Source of the DNA: CAYRZF01 sp964428805
GTDB taxonomy: Bacteria; Methylomirabilota; Methylomirabilia; Rokubacteriales; CSP1-6
Reading direction: 5' to 3'
Assembly: GCA_964428805.1 (NCBI GenBank)
Contig: CAYRZF010000024.1
Location: 1-25,934 of the forward strand
DNA: 25,934 nucleotides
Shown here: piece by piece, positions 1 to 6,694 of the stretch
Layout: every line of letters begins with the position of its first letter
How positions within the stretch are numbered: the first letter of the stretch is position 1
Notes under the pieces: generated by a model
Told to the model about the DNA's origin: nothing
What the model saw: the letters and a program-made list of their open reading frames with translations, nothing else
The model's database searches: none
Program-made: the position numbers and the translations under genes

Positions 1-13
1 AGTGCAGTCCGGC

Positions 14-928
14 CTACTGGAGCTCCGGCCGGCAGACGGAGCGGAAGTTGCACCAGCGGCAGATCCGGAGCTCCTCGGTCTTCTCGAAGTTGTCCTCCAG
101 CGCCTGATTGGCGGCCGCGTCCGCGAGATAGGCCTTCATCGCCCGGATCGAGAGCTGGAAGTGGCCGCGGATCTCCTCGAGTTTCGCCGCGTCCCAGGGG
201 TGCGGGTGCACGGTGGCGTCCCTTAAATTGACGGCGAGGAGGTCGACGCGCTCGGGGTCCACGCGCAGCACCTCGCGGGCATACAGAGCGTAACATCCCA
301 GCTGAAGCGCGCTTGAGTCCGGGTCGGGCGCCCCGGTCTTCCAGTCCACGAGGGCCAGCCGATCCCCCTCCGTCCAGTAGGCGAAGTCCGGCGCGCTGTA
401 AACGGGTGTGCCCTCGAAGTCGAAGGCGCGGATCTCCTCGATCATGACCCAGCGCTCGCGGGGCGTCTTCCGGATGTCCGCGAGCAGGGGCAGGCGGTAG
501 AAGTTGCGGAGGCACCGGACCACATGGTCGCGGAGCACCTGCCAGTCCTCGGGCTTGACCGGGATGCGGTGCTCGTGCTCGAAGAGGCCTCCGGCCTTGG
601 GGTTGGTCCAGTACTGGCGCTCGTTGGAGGCCTTCCAGTCCCGGCGCATCCGTCGGACGGTCTCGTCCACGAGCCAGGCCTCCGGCAGGTCGCGTCCCTC
701 GAAGAGCGCCCGGAGCACCCACTCGATCCCCTCGTGGACCACCTTGCCGGCCCACTGCTGGCGCGAGGAGAGTTGCTTCAGGACGTAGAGGGCGCGCACC
801 TCCTTGGGCGCGTCCGCCTCCCAGCCGCCCCAGGCGCCGTAGTAGTGGTAGAAGTACTTCCGGCGACAGTCCTGGAAGAGGCCGTCGCGACTCCGCGACC
901 AGGAAAACTCGTTGACGAGGTCGGGCAT
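14..928 (-). CDS. PD-(D/E)XK nuclease family protein with probable Fe-S cluster (Cas4/AddB-like)
   Basis: Predicted 304-residue nuclease of the PD-(D/E)XK superfamily, the fold of Cas4, RecB and AddB nuclease domains, which cut DNA during repair. The visible core is a PDFAYW segment followed by LALVDWKTG (the D-x-K catalytic pair) and then QLGCYALY, matching the QxxxY motif of RecB-type nucleases. A single cysteine at about residue 21 (QDCRRKY) and three near the C-terminus (C-x2-C-x5-C, about residues 290, 293, 299) match the four-cysteine 4Fe-4S arrangement of Cas4 and AddB. There is no helicase domain and no CRISPR array nearby, so a stand-alone repair nuclease is more likely than Cas4. 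I chose ATG at 928; ATG at 940 and TTG at 955 are also in frame and none has a clear ribosome binding site. It is divergent from the next gene. Family is fairly sure, exact role unknown. Confidence 0.8.
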   Translation of the reverse strand: MPDLVNEFSWSRSRDGLFQDCRRKYFYHYYGAWGGWEADAPKEVRALYVLKQLSSRQQWAGKVVHEGIEWVLRALFEGRDLPEAWLVDETVRRMRRDWKASNERQYWTNPKAGGLFEHEHRIPVKPEDWQVLRDHVVRCLRNFYRLPLLADIRKTPRERWVMIEEIRAFDFEGTPVYSAPDFAYWTEGDRLALVDWKTGAPDPDSSALQLGCYALYAREVLRVDPERVDLLAVNLRDATVHPHPWDAAKLEEIRGHFQLSIRAMKAYLADAAANQALEDNFEKTEELRICRWCNFRSVCRPELQ

Positions 929-971
929 CGCCCACAGCATAACACCGACTACCAAACAAGATTCACTTCGC

Positions 972-1001
972 TTGACCAGCCGTGGAGGCCCGTGCTAGAG
1001 A
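972..1001 (+). promoter_or_regulatory. possible sigma-70 promoter for the dienelactone hydrolase operon
   Basis: TTGACC at 972-977 resembles a -35 box. TAGAGA at 996-1001, preceded by TG one base upstream (TGC-TAGAGA, an extended -10), lies 18 bases downstream. It sits in the short region between the divergent nuclease gene and the plus-strand operon, about 20 bases before the ribosome binding site. The -10 match is weak, so this is only a candidate. Confidence 0.3.
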
Positions 1002-1019
1002 AGGGGACACACATCACTC

Positions 1020-1027
1020 AAGGAGGT
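1020..1027 (+). promoter_or_regulatory. strong ribosome binding site that selects a TTG start
   Basis: AAGGAGGT is a near-perfect anti-16S match. The in-frame GTG at 1026 overlaps it and cannot be the start. The TTG at 1032 lies five bases after GGAGG, so TTG is the probable initiation codon of the dienelactone hydrolase. Confidence 0.7.
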
Positions 1028-1031
1028 GCCC

Positions 1032-1883
1032 TTGCAGCCCCTCGAGAGAGAAGCTCTCAGCCGCAGAGATATCCTCAAGATTGGAGCCGCGACCGGAGCA
1101 GGCTACGCGGTCGCGGCCAGTCCGATCCTGGCCCAGGCCATCCGGACCGACGCCCAGGGCCTCGTGGCCCAGGACATCAAGCTCAAGAGCGGCAGCGACA
1201 CGATCCCGGCCTACGAGGCCCGGCCGGCGGCCTCCGGCAAGTATCCCGTGCTCGTCGTCATCTCGGAGATCTGGGGGGTCCACGAGTACGTCAAGGACGT
1301 CTGCCGTCGGTTCGCGAAGGAGGGCTACTACGCCATCGCGCCGGAGATGTTCTCCCGCGAAGGCGGGGTTGCGCATCTCAAGGACGTCCAGGAGATCCTG
1401 AAGATCGTGCTGAACATCCCCAGGAGGCAGATCCTCCAGGACCTCAGCACGGCGGCGGATCACGCGCGCCGGCAGCCCGGAGCCCGCGCCGACCGCATGG
1501 GCGTGACCGGGTTCTGCTGGGGAGGGGGCACCACGATCCAGTTCGCGGCCCACTATAAGGACACGGGCGCCGCCGTCGTCTGGTACAGTCCGCTGGGGCG
1601 CGCCTACAAGGACGACCCGCCGAAGACCGGCTTCGACGTCGCCCAGGACATCCGGTGCCCGCTCCTCGGCCTCTTCGGCGAGGAGGACCAGAACCCGTCG
1701 CCCGTGGACGTCAGGAGGTTCGAGGAGCTCCTCAAGATGCACAACCGGAACGTCGAGATCGTGATCTACCCGAAGGCGGGGCACGCCTTTCACGCCGACT
1801 ACCGGCCGAACTACCGACCCGAGGCGGCGAAGGATGCCTGGACCCGCTGCCTCGCGTGGTTCCAGAAGTACCTAAAGGCGTAA
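1032..1883 (+). CDS. dienelactone hydrolase family protein, Tat-exported
   Basis: Alpha/beta hydrolase of the dienelactone hydrolase (carboxymethylenebutenolidase) family, 283 residues from TTG. The N-terminus has a twin-arginine signal, SRRDILK, followed by a Gly/Ala-rich hydrophobic stretch ending ASPILAQA, so the enzyme is probably folded in the cytoplasm and exported by Tat. The nucleophile elbow GFCWGG carries the catalytic Cys (about residue 162). The Asp is in GEEDQN (about 219) and the His in AGHAFH (about 251). The Glu in SEIWGV matches the family's activating glutamate. Classical DLH opens 4-carboxymethylenebut-2-en-4-olide in chlorocatechol breakdown, but many members act on other esters or lactones and no catechol gene is nearby, so the substrate is unknown. 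It is first in a plus-strand run with the zinc-ribbon protein (5 bases away) and squalene/phytoene synthase. Confidence 0.88.
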   Translation: MQPLEREALSRRDILKIGAATGAGYAVAASPILAQAIRTDAQGLVAQDIKLKSGSDTIPAYEARPAASGKYPVLVVISEIWGVHEYVKDVCRRFAKEGYYAIAPEMFSREGGVAHLKDVQEILKIVLNIPRRQILQDLSTAADHARRQPGARADRMGVTGFCWGGGTTIQFAAHYKDTGAAVVWYSPLGRAYKDDPPKTGFDVAQDIRCPLLGLFGEEDQNPSPVDVRRFEELLKMHNRNVEIVIYPKAGHAFHADYRPNYRPEAAKDAWTRCLAWFQKYLKA

Positions 1884-1888
1884 CCCCG

Positions 1889-2194
1889 ATGGCGTCCAAA
1901 AAAGACACGGTCAAGGTCACCTGCCCGCACTGCCAGGCGAAGCTGACGGTGGATCCTGCGCTCGAGGCCGTGATCGCCCACGACCCTCCCGCCCGCACCG
2001 GCCCGGCCCGGGATCTGGGCGCGGCACTGCAGTCCCTCCAGGGCGCCTCGGCGAAACGGGAGGAGGCGTTCAAGGAGAGCCTCAAGTCGGAGCAGACCAA
2101 AGGCCGGGTCCTCGACCGCAAGTTCCAGGAGGGGCTGAAGAAGGCCAAGGATTCCCCGGAGCCGCCGCCCCGTCGTCCCATCGACTTCGACTAG
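1889..2194 (+). CDS. small zinc-ribbon protein (CPHC motif), function unknown
   Basis: A 101-residue protein starting at ATG 1889. Near the N-terminus it has VTCPHCQAKLTVDP, like the first half of an MJ0042/zinc-ribbon knuckle, but no second CxxC follows, so a single chain could only half-fill a zinc site. The rest is charged and low in complexity, with a probable helix rich in Lys and Glu around residues 50-85 and a proline-rich end (PEPPPRRP). It lies 5 bases after the dienelactone hydrolase and its stop codon directly abuts the ATG of the squalene/phytoene synthase, so the three are almost certainly co-transcribed. Very short conserved proteins with this N-terminal motif occur in several uncultured phyla. 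I cannot assign a role; metal binding through dimerisation is a guess. Confidence 0.72.
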   Translation: MASKKDTVKVTCPHCQAKLTVDPALEAVIAHDPPARTGPARDLGAALQSLQGASAKREEAFKESLKSEQTKGRVLDRKFQEGLKKAKDSPEPPPRRPIDFD

Positions 2195-3247
2195 ATGGGG
2201 CGGGGCGGCCTCCTGAAAGACCTCCTCAAGCGAGTCAGCCGCTCCTTCTACCTGTCTCTCGCCATCCTTCCACGCTCGGTCCGGACCCCCGTCGGGCTCG
2301 CCTATCTCTTCGCCCGGGCGGCGGACACCATCGCCGACACCCGTCTCATCAGCCGCGAGGAGCGCCTCCGTCACCTGGAGACTTTCCGTGCCGAGCTGAG
2401 AGAAGAAGGGCCATCCCGGCTGGCCGAGATCATCAGCGCGTGCACCGGCCCGAATCCCCACGCGGGCGAGCGCGAGCTGCTCCGACGGCTTCCCGACTGC
2501 TTCGCCCGCTATCGGGAACTCGAGCAGGCGGACCGGGATCGGGTGCGCGCCCTCCTCCTCACCATCACCGACGGGATGATCTGGGACCTCAAGACATTTC
2601 CCGGGGAGAACGATGGCGGACTCGTGGCCCTCGAGACGCGCCAGGAGCTGGACCACTATACCTACCTGGTGGCCGGCTGCGTCGGGGAGTTCTGGACGGA
2701 GATCCACGCGGCCCACCGCCCCCGGCTCGCCGCCTGGGACGTGGATGCGATGAAGCCGCAGGGCGTGAGGTTCGGCAAGGGGCTTCAGATGACGAATGTC
2801 CTGCGGGACCTGCCCCGGGACTTGAGGCACGGCCGCTGCTACCTTCCGCGCCAGGACCTGGCGCGGGTGGGCATCGAGCCAACAGATCTCCTGGACCCTG
2901 CGGCGATCTCGAAGGTGCGCCCGCTGATCACCGAGCTGCTGTCCCTCACCCTCGAGCATTACGCGGTGGGGTGGGCCTATACACTCGCGATCCCGCGCGG
3001 CGAGTGGCGGATGCGATTGGCCTGCTCCTGGCCACTTCTGATCGGCCTCAAGACGCTGGGCCTCCTGGCCGAGTCCCCGAACCTTCTGGACCCTCGCCAG
3101 GCGATCAAGATCCCACGCTCGGCGGTGTACGCGATCCTCACCCGCTCCCTTGTCCTCGTGTGGTCGAACAGCCGCCTGGCAGGCGAGGCGAAGCGGCTCC
3201 GCCTGCGAATCCCCGCAGGAAAGGACTACTCGGGAAGTTTGAGCTGA
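2195..3247 (+). CDS. squalene/phytoene synthase family protein
   Basis: Trans-isoprenyl diphosphate synthase (head-to-head type), 350 residues, which joins two farnesyl or geranylgeranyl diphosphates to make squalene or phytoene. Visible motifs: RSFYLSLAILP near residue 16; the first Asp-rich motif DTIADT (Asp44, Asp48); the YTYLVAGCVGEFW segment around 155-167; and the second Asp-rich motif NVLRDLPRD (Asp205, Asp209) followed by GRCYLP. Both Mg-diphosphate binding motifs are intact, so it should be active. Squalene for hopanoids seems more likely than phytoene, but no shc or hpn gene is in the window to settle it. The ATG directly follows the stop of the zinc-ribbon gene. Its last 22 bases overlap, tail to tail, the 3' end of the M23 peptidase gene on the other strand. 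Confidence 0.88.
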   Translation: MGRGGLLKDLLKRVSRSFYLSLAILPRSVRTPVGLAYLFARAADTIADTRLISREERLRHLETFRAELREEGPSRLAEIISACTGPNPHAGERELLRRLPDCFARYRELEQADRDRVRALLLTITDGMIWDLKTFPGENDGGLVALETRQELDHYTYLVAGCVGEFWTEIHAAHRPRLAAWDVDAMKPQGVRFGKGLQMTNVLRDLPRDLRHGRCYLPRQDLARVGIEPTDLLDPAAISKVRPLITELLSLTLEHYAVGWAYTLAIPRGEWRMRLACSWPLLIGLKTLGLLAESPNLLDPRQAIKIPRSAVYAILTRSLVLVWSNSRLAGEAKRLRLRIPAGKDYSGSLS

Positions 3248-4074
3248 AGAAGGCCGGCGGGGTCGATGCGGGCTTGACGGAGGTGGGCGGCGAAGTGCAG
3301 ATGCGGGCCGGTGGCGCGGCCCGAGAAGCCCACGCGGCCGATGATCTGCCCTCGCTCCACCCGATCCCCTTCGGCGACATCAGCCCGCTCCAGGTGGAAG
3401 TAGAGCGTGTAGAGCCCCAGCCCATGGTCAATCACGACCAGGCGGCCGGGGAAGAAGTACTCGCCTACCAGCGCCACCCGGCCCGCGTTGGCTGCCACCA
3501 CGGGCGTCCCGGCATCGGCGGAGTAGTCAACGCCCGCATGAGGCGCTCGGACGAGACCATTAATGATGCGCCGCGCCCCGAACCCGTCGCCGGGATCACT
3601 GACCCCGACTGGTTTGGTGAACCGGCCTCGCCAGAAGCGTTCGGGGCTGATCGTCGCGTAGAGCGTCCGAAGGTGCTTTGACTCCTCCTCCACGCGTCTG
3701 AGCGTCGGCGCATCCAGTTCCACCATCTCCTTCGGCAGCGTCAGGCGTTGGACGGGGAATTTTCTCCCTCTCACCTGGAGCGTGCCCGATGCCTTGAGCG
3801 GCCGACCGCCGGCGTCCACCACGCCGACCCGCCACGTGACTGTGCCGGGCTTGACCTCCAGGTCCATCCCCGCCAGCGCCGCGTAGCCGTCGCCGTAGGG
3901 GAAGAACGTCAGCGGCTGTCCCGCGAGGCTCCCTTCCACAATCTTGGAGTCGGGCAGCCCGGTGAGAAAGACCATGGCCGCGTCTCCCGGATGGAGCACC
4001 CGAGGCTCCCACCGCACCGAGAGGGTCATGGGAGCCGCGGAGACCAGCAGGGCGAGGAGCACAGCGAGGCTCAT
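3226..4074 (-). CDS. M23 family metallopeptidase (LytM-like), exported
   Basis: Zinc peptidase of the M23/LytM family, 282 residues, acting on peptidoglycan cross-bridges or serving as a regulator of amidases in the cell envelope. A short hydrophobic N-terminus (LAVLLALLVSAAP) is a likely signal peptide. Residues 17-110 form a beta-rich leader domain. The M23 domain follows from about 160, with ligands His179 and Asp183 (APHAGVDYS) and the HLHF motif (His258, His260). His227 (LYFHLE) matches the remaining catalytic histidine. All expected residues are present, so an active enzyme rather than a degenerate LytM factor is likely. The downstream PAC2-rhodanese pair is separated by a repeat element, suggesting independent transcription. 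Confident of family; the physiological target is unknown. Confidence 0.88.
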   Translation of the reverse strand: MSLAVLLALLVSAAPMTLSVRWEPRVLHPGDAAMVFLTGLPDSKIVEGSLAGQPLTFFPYGDGYAALAGMDLEVKPGTVTWRVGVVDAGGRPLKASGTLQVRGRKFPVQRLTLPKEMVELDAPTLRRVEEESKHLRTLYATISPERFWRGRFTKPVGVSDPGDGFGARRIINGLVRAPHAGVDYSADAGTPVVAANAGRVALVGEYFFPGRLVVIDHGLGLYTLYFHLERADVAEGDRVERGQIIGRVGFSGRATGPHLHFAAHLRQARIDPAGLLQLKLPE

Positions 4075-4117
4075 AGCGCTATTGTACGAAGGGAACCGCC
4101 GGATCCGAAGGAATCTA

Positions 4118-4169
4118 CCCCCTCACCTTCATCCTCTCCCCCCGAGGGGGAGAGGGCAGGGTGAGGGGG
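4118..4169. repeat. REP-like imperfect palindrome (copy 1)
   Basis: Nested inverted repeat between two minus-strand genes. The outer arms are CCCCCTCACC (4118-4127) and GGTGAGGGGG (4160-4169). The inner arms are CCTCTCCCC (from 4133) and GGGGAGAGG (to 4155). A second copy with the same arms lies at 6622-6670. Dispersed extragenic palindromes of this composition are common in GC-rich bacterial genomes. It may also act as a transcript-stabilising or terminating hairpin. Confidence 0.75.
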
Positions 4170-4174
4170 AATCG

Positions 4175-5071
4175 CTACTCCTTGGACGGTTCGGGACGCT
4201 GCTGGCGGAGGAACTGTTCGATCTCGGCGACCAGGTCGGAGGCAGGCGGGAGTTCCCCGTCGTGGGGCCGTTCGGGCTCCTCGTCCTCGAGGTCCCTGGC
4301 CTCGAGCTTCTTCACATAGGCGGCCACTTTCGCGTTGCGGGAGAGGATCTCGGAGAGGTTCTGCTCGAATTGCCTGGTCGCCTCCTCCAGGTCCGTCAAA
4401 TCCAGCTCGGCGTTCATGAGCCCGAGCACGCGCCGGACCAGCGCCAGCGCCGCCTTGGGGTTTTCAATGCCGGAGACGTAGTGGGGAACATTGGCCCAGA
4501 GGCTTGCCGTCGTCATGCCCTGTTCACGGCAGGTCGTATTGAGCACCCCGACGATCCCCGTGGGCCCTTCGTAGCGGGTCGGGCGGATTCCGAGACGCGC
4601 CGCGAGCTCGGGATCAGACGCCGTGCCCACGAGCCGAACGGCCTTCGTGTGGGGCACCTCCGCCAGGAGCGCGCCGAGGGTCAGGACGACAGACACCTGG
4701 CAGGTCCGGGCCAGTTCCAGGACGATGGCGCAGTACCTCTTCCACTGGAGGTGCGGCTCGATGGCCACGCCGAAGATCACGTCGCGCGCGAGCTCCGGAG
4801 CCCGGGCGATGGAGAACTCGGTGGCGGGCCAGATGATTTCCCGCTCGGTCTCGGAGCCGGGCTTGAATCGCACGTGCGGCCGGGTGAGGCCGAAGTGATA
4901 GAACTCCTCGGGATCGATCCAGCCCAACTTCTCCGCGGACCACGCCTGGGCGAGGAACCGCGCCGCGGTGGTCGCCGACTCGGCGGCGTCGTTCCAGCCG
5001 CCGAACGCCATGATCAGGATCGGCCGGCGCAGGTTCCCGGGCAGCTCGTGGATGGTGAGCGGGCTCGCCAT
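4175..5071 (-). CDS. PAC2 family protein (proteasome assembly chaperone-like)
   Basis: 298-residue protein of the PAC2 family, named for the eukaryotic proteasome assembly chaperone 2 and widespread in actinobacteria and some other phyla, where its function is unclear. Typical features are the start PILIMAFGGWNDAAESAT, a VFGVAIEPHLQWK strand, LGALLAEVPHTK, and GPTGIVGVLNTTCREQGM followed by SLWANVPHYV. The C-terminal 60 residues are charged and probably helical. The start at ATG 5071 is chosen because homology begins there; the frame is open further upstream but that part reads through the end of the sulfurtransferase gene. It follows that gene by 10 bases, so the two are probably co-transcribed. 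No proteasome or Pup gene is visible in the window. Confidence 0.85.
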   Translation of the reverse strand: MASPLTIHELPGNLRRPILIMAFGGWNDAAESATTAARFLAQAWSAEKLGWIDPEEFYHFGLTRPHVRFKPGSETEREIIWPATEFSIARAPELARDVIFGVAIEPHLQWKRYCAIVLELARTCQVSVVLTLGALLAEVPHTKAVRLVGTASDPELAARLGIRPTRYEGPTGIVGVLNTTCREQGMTTASLWANVPHYVSGIENPKAALALVRRVLGLMNAELDLTDLEEATRQFEQNLSEILSRNAKVAAYVKKLEARDLEDEEPERPHDGELPPASDLVAEIEQFLRQQRPEPSKE

Positions 5072-5081
5072 CGGTGGCGCC

Positions 5082-5948
5082 TTACGACCCCGTCTCGACG
5101 GGATTAGCCGGGTCGGCCTCCCACTCGTACCACGAGCCGGCGAAGTTCGCGGCCTCGGGATAGCCCAGGAGCTTGAGCGCGAACAGCCCGACCGAAGCCG
5201 ACACGCCGGCATTGCAGTACGTAATCACGCGTCGGTCAGGCGTGACCCCGGCGACCTCGAACATTTTCCTGATCTCCTCCGGAGGCTTCCATGTCTTCCG
5301 CTCCGGATCGAGCAAGCGCCCCACCGTGACGTTGACGGCGCCTGGAATCCTGCCCTTCCGCTCGCCCCGCCCGATCTCGCCCACAAACTCTTTGCGGCTC
5401 CGGCAATCCACGAGCGCCGCCCCCCGATCGCGCATCGCGGCCCTGACCTCCGCGGCCCCCACCCGCCAGCCGGGCTGGACGCGCGGGGTAAACACCGCGG
5501 GCGGGTGTCGGAGAAGATCGGCCGTCGCCGGCCGTCCCTCGGCGAGCCATTTCACCCAGCCTCCATTGAGAAGGGAGACCTCCGCGTGGCCGTAGTAGTT
5601 GAGCGCCCACCAGAGCCTCGGCGCGATCGTTCCCGTATCATCGTACACCACGACCATATGACCGTCGCCGATCCCGAGGCGCTCCATGGAGCCCTTGAAG
5701 CGCTCGGGGCCCGCGAGCGTCATGTGGATGGGAGCGGTCGGCTCCACGATGTCGTCGGCCCAATCCAGAAACCCCGCGCCCGGGACGTGACTCTGCCGGT
5801 ATGCCGCATGCTGGGCCACGTACCACGGCTTCGGCGCGTCCGGCGGTTTAATGACGCCCCGGATGTCCACGATCCGGACGTGGGGATCGGCCAGATGGTC
5901 AGCCAGCCAGTCGGTCTCTACTAAGAGGGCCTCGCGGTGAACGCGGCC
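5082..5948 (-). CDS. sseA: sulfurtransferase, two rhodanese domains (3-mercaptopyruvate/thiosulfate type), 5' end in gap
   Basis: Two tandem rhodanese domains, about 288 residues visible. The N-terminal inactive domain begins at LVETDWLADHL and includes HVPGAGFLDW. The C-terminal domain has VDCRSRKEFVGE, GRIPGAVNV and the active-site loop CNAGVSAS, whose cysteine takes the sulfane sulfur. The family moves sulfur from thiosulfate or 3-mercaptopyruvate to cyanide or thiols. CNAGVSAS is nearer the mercaptopyruvate type (CGSGVTAS-like) than classical rhodanese (CRxGx[R/T]), but substrate cannot be fixed. The start codon is missing: no ATG, GTG or TTG lies between the first conserved residues and the N run at 5949, so the first residues are in the gap. 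It precedes the PAC2 gene by 10 bases. The symbol is a family-level suggestion. Confidence 0.82.
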   Translation of the reverse strand, partial: GRVHREALLVETDWLADHLADPHVRIVDIRGVIKPPDAPKPWYVAQHAAYRQSHVPGAGFLDWADDIVEPTAPIHMTLAGPERFKGSMERLGIGDGHMVVVYDDTGTIAPRLWWALNYYGHAEVSLLNGGWVKWLAEGRPATADLLRHPPAVFTPRVQPGWRVGAAEVRAAMRDRGAALVDCRSRKEFVGEIGRGERKGRIPGAVNVTVGRLLDPERKTWKPPEEIRKMFEVAGVTPDRRVITYCNAGVSASVGLFALKLLGYPEAANFAGSWYEWEADPANPVETGS

Positions 5949-6048
5949 NNNNNNNNNNNNNNNNNNNNNNNNNNNNNNNNNNNNNNNNNNNNNNNNNNNN
6001 NNNNNNNNNNNNNNNNNNNNNNNNNNNNNNNNNNNNNNNNNNNNNNNN
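5949..6048. other. assembly gap (100 N)
   Basis: Exactly 100 Ns, a conventional scaffold-gap length. It hides the 5' end of the sulfurtransferase gene. The flanks share no obvious overlap, so the true size is unknown. Confidence 0.98.
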
Positions 6049-6075
6049 CCGAGCAGATCATCCAGCAATAGATGG

Positions 6076-6134
6076 GCGCTCGCTCGACAAGAGCGTGCGC
6101 TGCTGAAGCCTCCCTCAGGCGAAGAGCCTGAGGG
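6076..6134 (-). terminator. two tandem hairpins at the 3' end of the Nudix gene
   Basis: The first hairpin, CCCTCAGGC-GAAGA-GCCTGAGGG (6112-6134), has a perfect 9-bp stem and contains the Nudix stop codon. The second, at 6076-6100, pairs GCGC-T-CGCTC with GAGCG-T-GCGC around a 5-base loop. There is no T-run after either on the minus strand, so they could be non-canonical terminators or transcript-protecting structures. Bases 6049-6075 beside the gap show nothing else. Confidence 0.45.
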
Positions 6135-6606
6135 CACGCCGCACCGACGGGAACCCGATCTTCCGATAGGGAAGCTGCCGCCGGGAAAACCAGCGGACCT
6201 CGGAGACGTCGCCGCCGTGGCGGAGGCGCCCCGGCGCGAGCCTCACCCGGTACACGGCTGCCAGGATCGGGAAGCCTGCGCGGCCATACGTGTCGTGAAA
6301 GAAGGCCAGGAACTTCGCCGATCGGATCCCCGCCCCGAGCTCCTCTCTGATCTCGCGCGCGAGCCCCCGTTCCGGAGTCTCTCCCGCCTCGAGGAATCCC
6401 CCCGGCAGATCCCACGTCCCGCGATAGGGCTCGCCGGCCCGGCGCCCCAGGAGGACCTTCCCGCCCCGAATCACCAAAGCGACCGCCGCAGGAATCGGGT
6501 TGCCATAGAAAGTCCACCCGCACCGGCGGCACTTCAGACGGGGACGTCCTTCCTGGCGGACGCGGCGCAGGCGCCCCCCACACGCCATGCAGAACCGGTA
6601 GCGCAT
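6115..6606 (-). CDS. Nudix hydrolase with N-terminal zinc ribbon
   Basis: 163-residue Nudix protein hydrolysing a nucleoside diphosphate linked to another group. A zinc ribbon is formed by Cys6, Cys9, Cys26 and Cys29 (CMAC and CRRC), followed by TFYGNPIPAAVALVI, the layout seen in NudC/NADH pyrophosphatase-related and YjhB-like proteins. The Nudix box from Gly70 to Gly91 fits the consensus G-x5-E-x7-REUxEExG: GGFLEAGE, then REIREELG. All metal-binding glutamates are present. Its size is that of short zinc-ribbon Nudix proteins rather than full NudC (about 260 residues), so the substrate is not predictable. The start ATG at 6606 lies just downstream of the REP-like element that also provides the end of the Mrp gene. 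Confidence 0.87.
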   Translation of the reverse strand: MRYRFCMACGGRLRRVRQEGRPRLKCRRCGWTFYGNPIPAAVALVIRGGKVLLGRRAGEPYRGTWDLPGGFLEAGETPERGLAREIREELGAGIRSAKFLAFFHDTYGRAGFPILAAVYRVRLAPGRLRHGGDVSEVRWFSRRQLPYRKIGFPSVRRALRLFA

Positions 6607-6621
6607 CCGTCAGGGAAGGCT

Positions 6622-6694
6622 CCCCCTCACCTCTTCTCCTCTCCCCACTGGGGAGAGGTAGGGTGAGGGGGGGGAGAGGACCAAGGTGAGGGGG
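6622..6694. repeat. REP-like imperfect palindrome (copy 2) with extra half unit
   Basis: Same nested arms as the copy at 4118: CCCCCTCACC (6622-6631), CCTCTCCCC (to 6646), GGGGAGAGG (6650-6658), GGGTGAGGGG (6661-6670). These are followed by an additional GGGGAGAGG and GGTGAGGGGG half unit up to 6694. The 3' end and stop codon of the Mrp gene lie inside it. Confidence 0.75.

Noticed and set aside
14..928. Cas4 of a CRISPR system
   Set aside because: No repeats, cas1 or cas2 in the window; RecB/AddB-like repair nuclease is equally possible.
1811..2959. Long minus-strand open frame (382 codons) opposite the hydrolase and squalene synthase genes
   Set aside because: Antisense shadow in GC-rich DNA; no motif and opposite well-supported genes.
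5082..5948. Selenocysteine in the rhodanese active site
   Set aside because: The active-site loop CNAGVSAS has an ordinary Cys codon and no UGA in frame.
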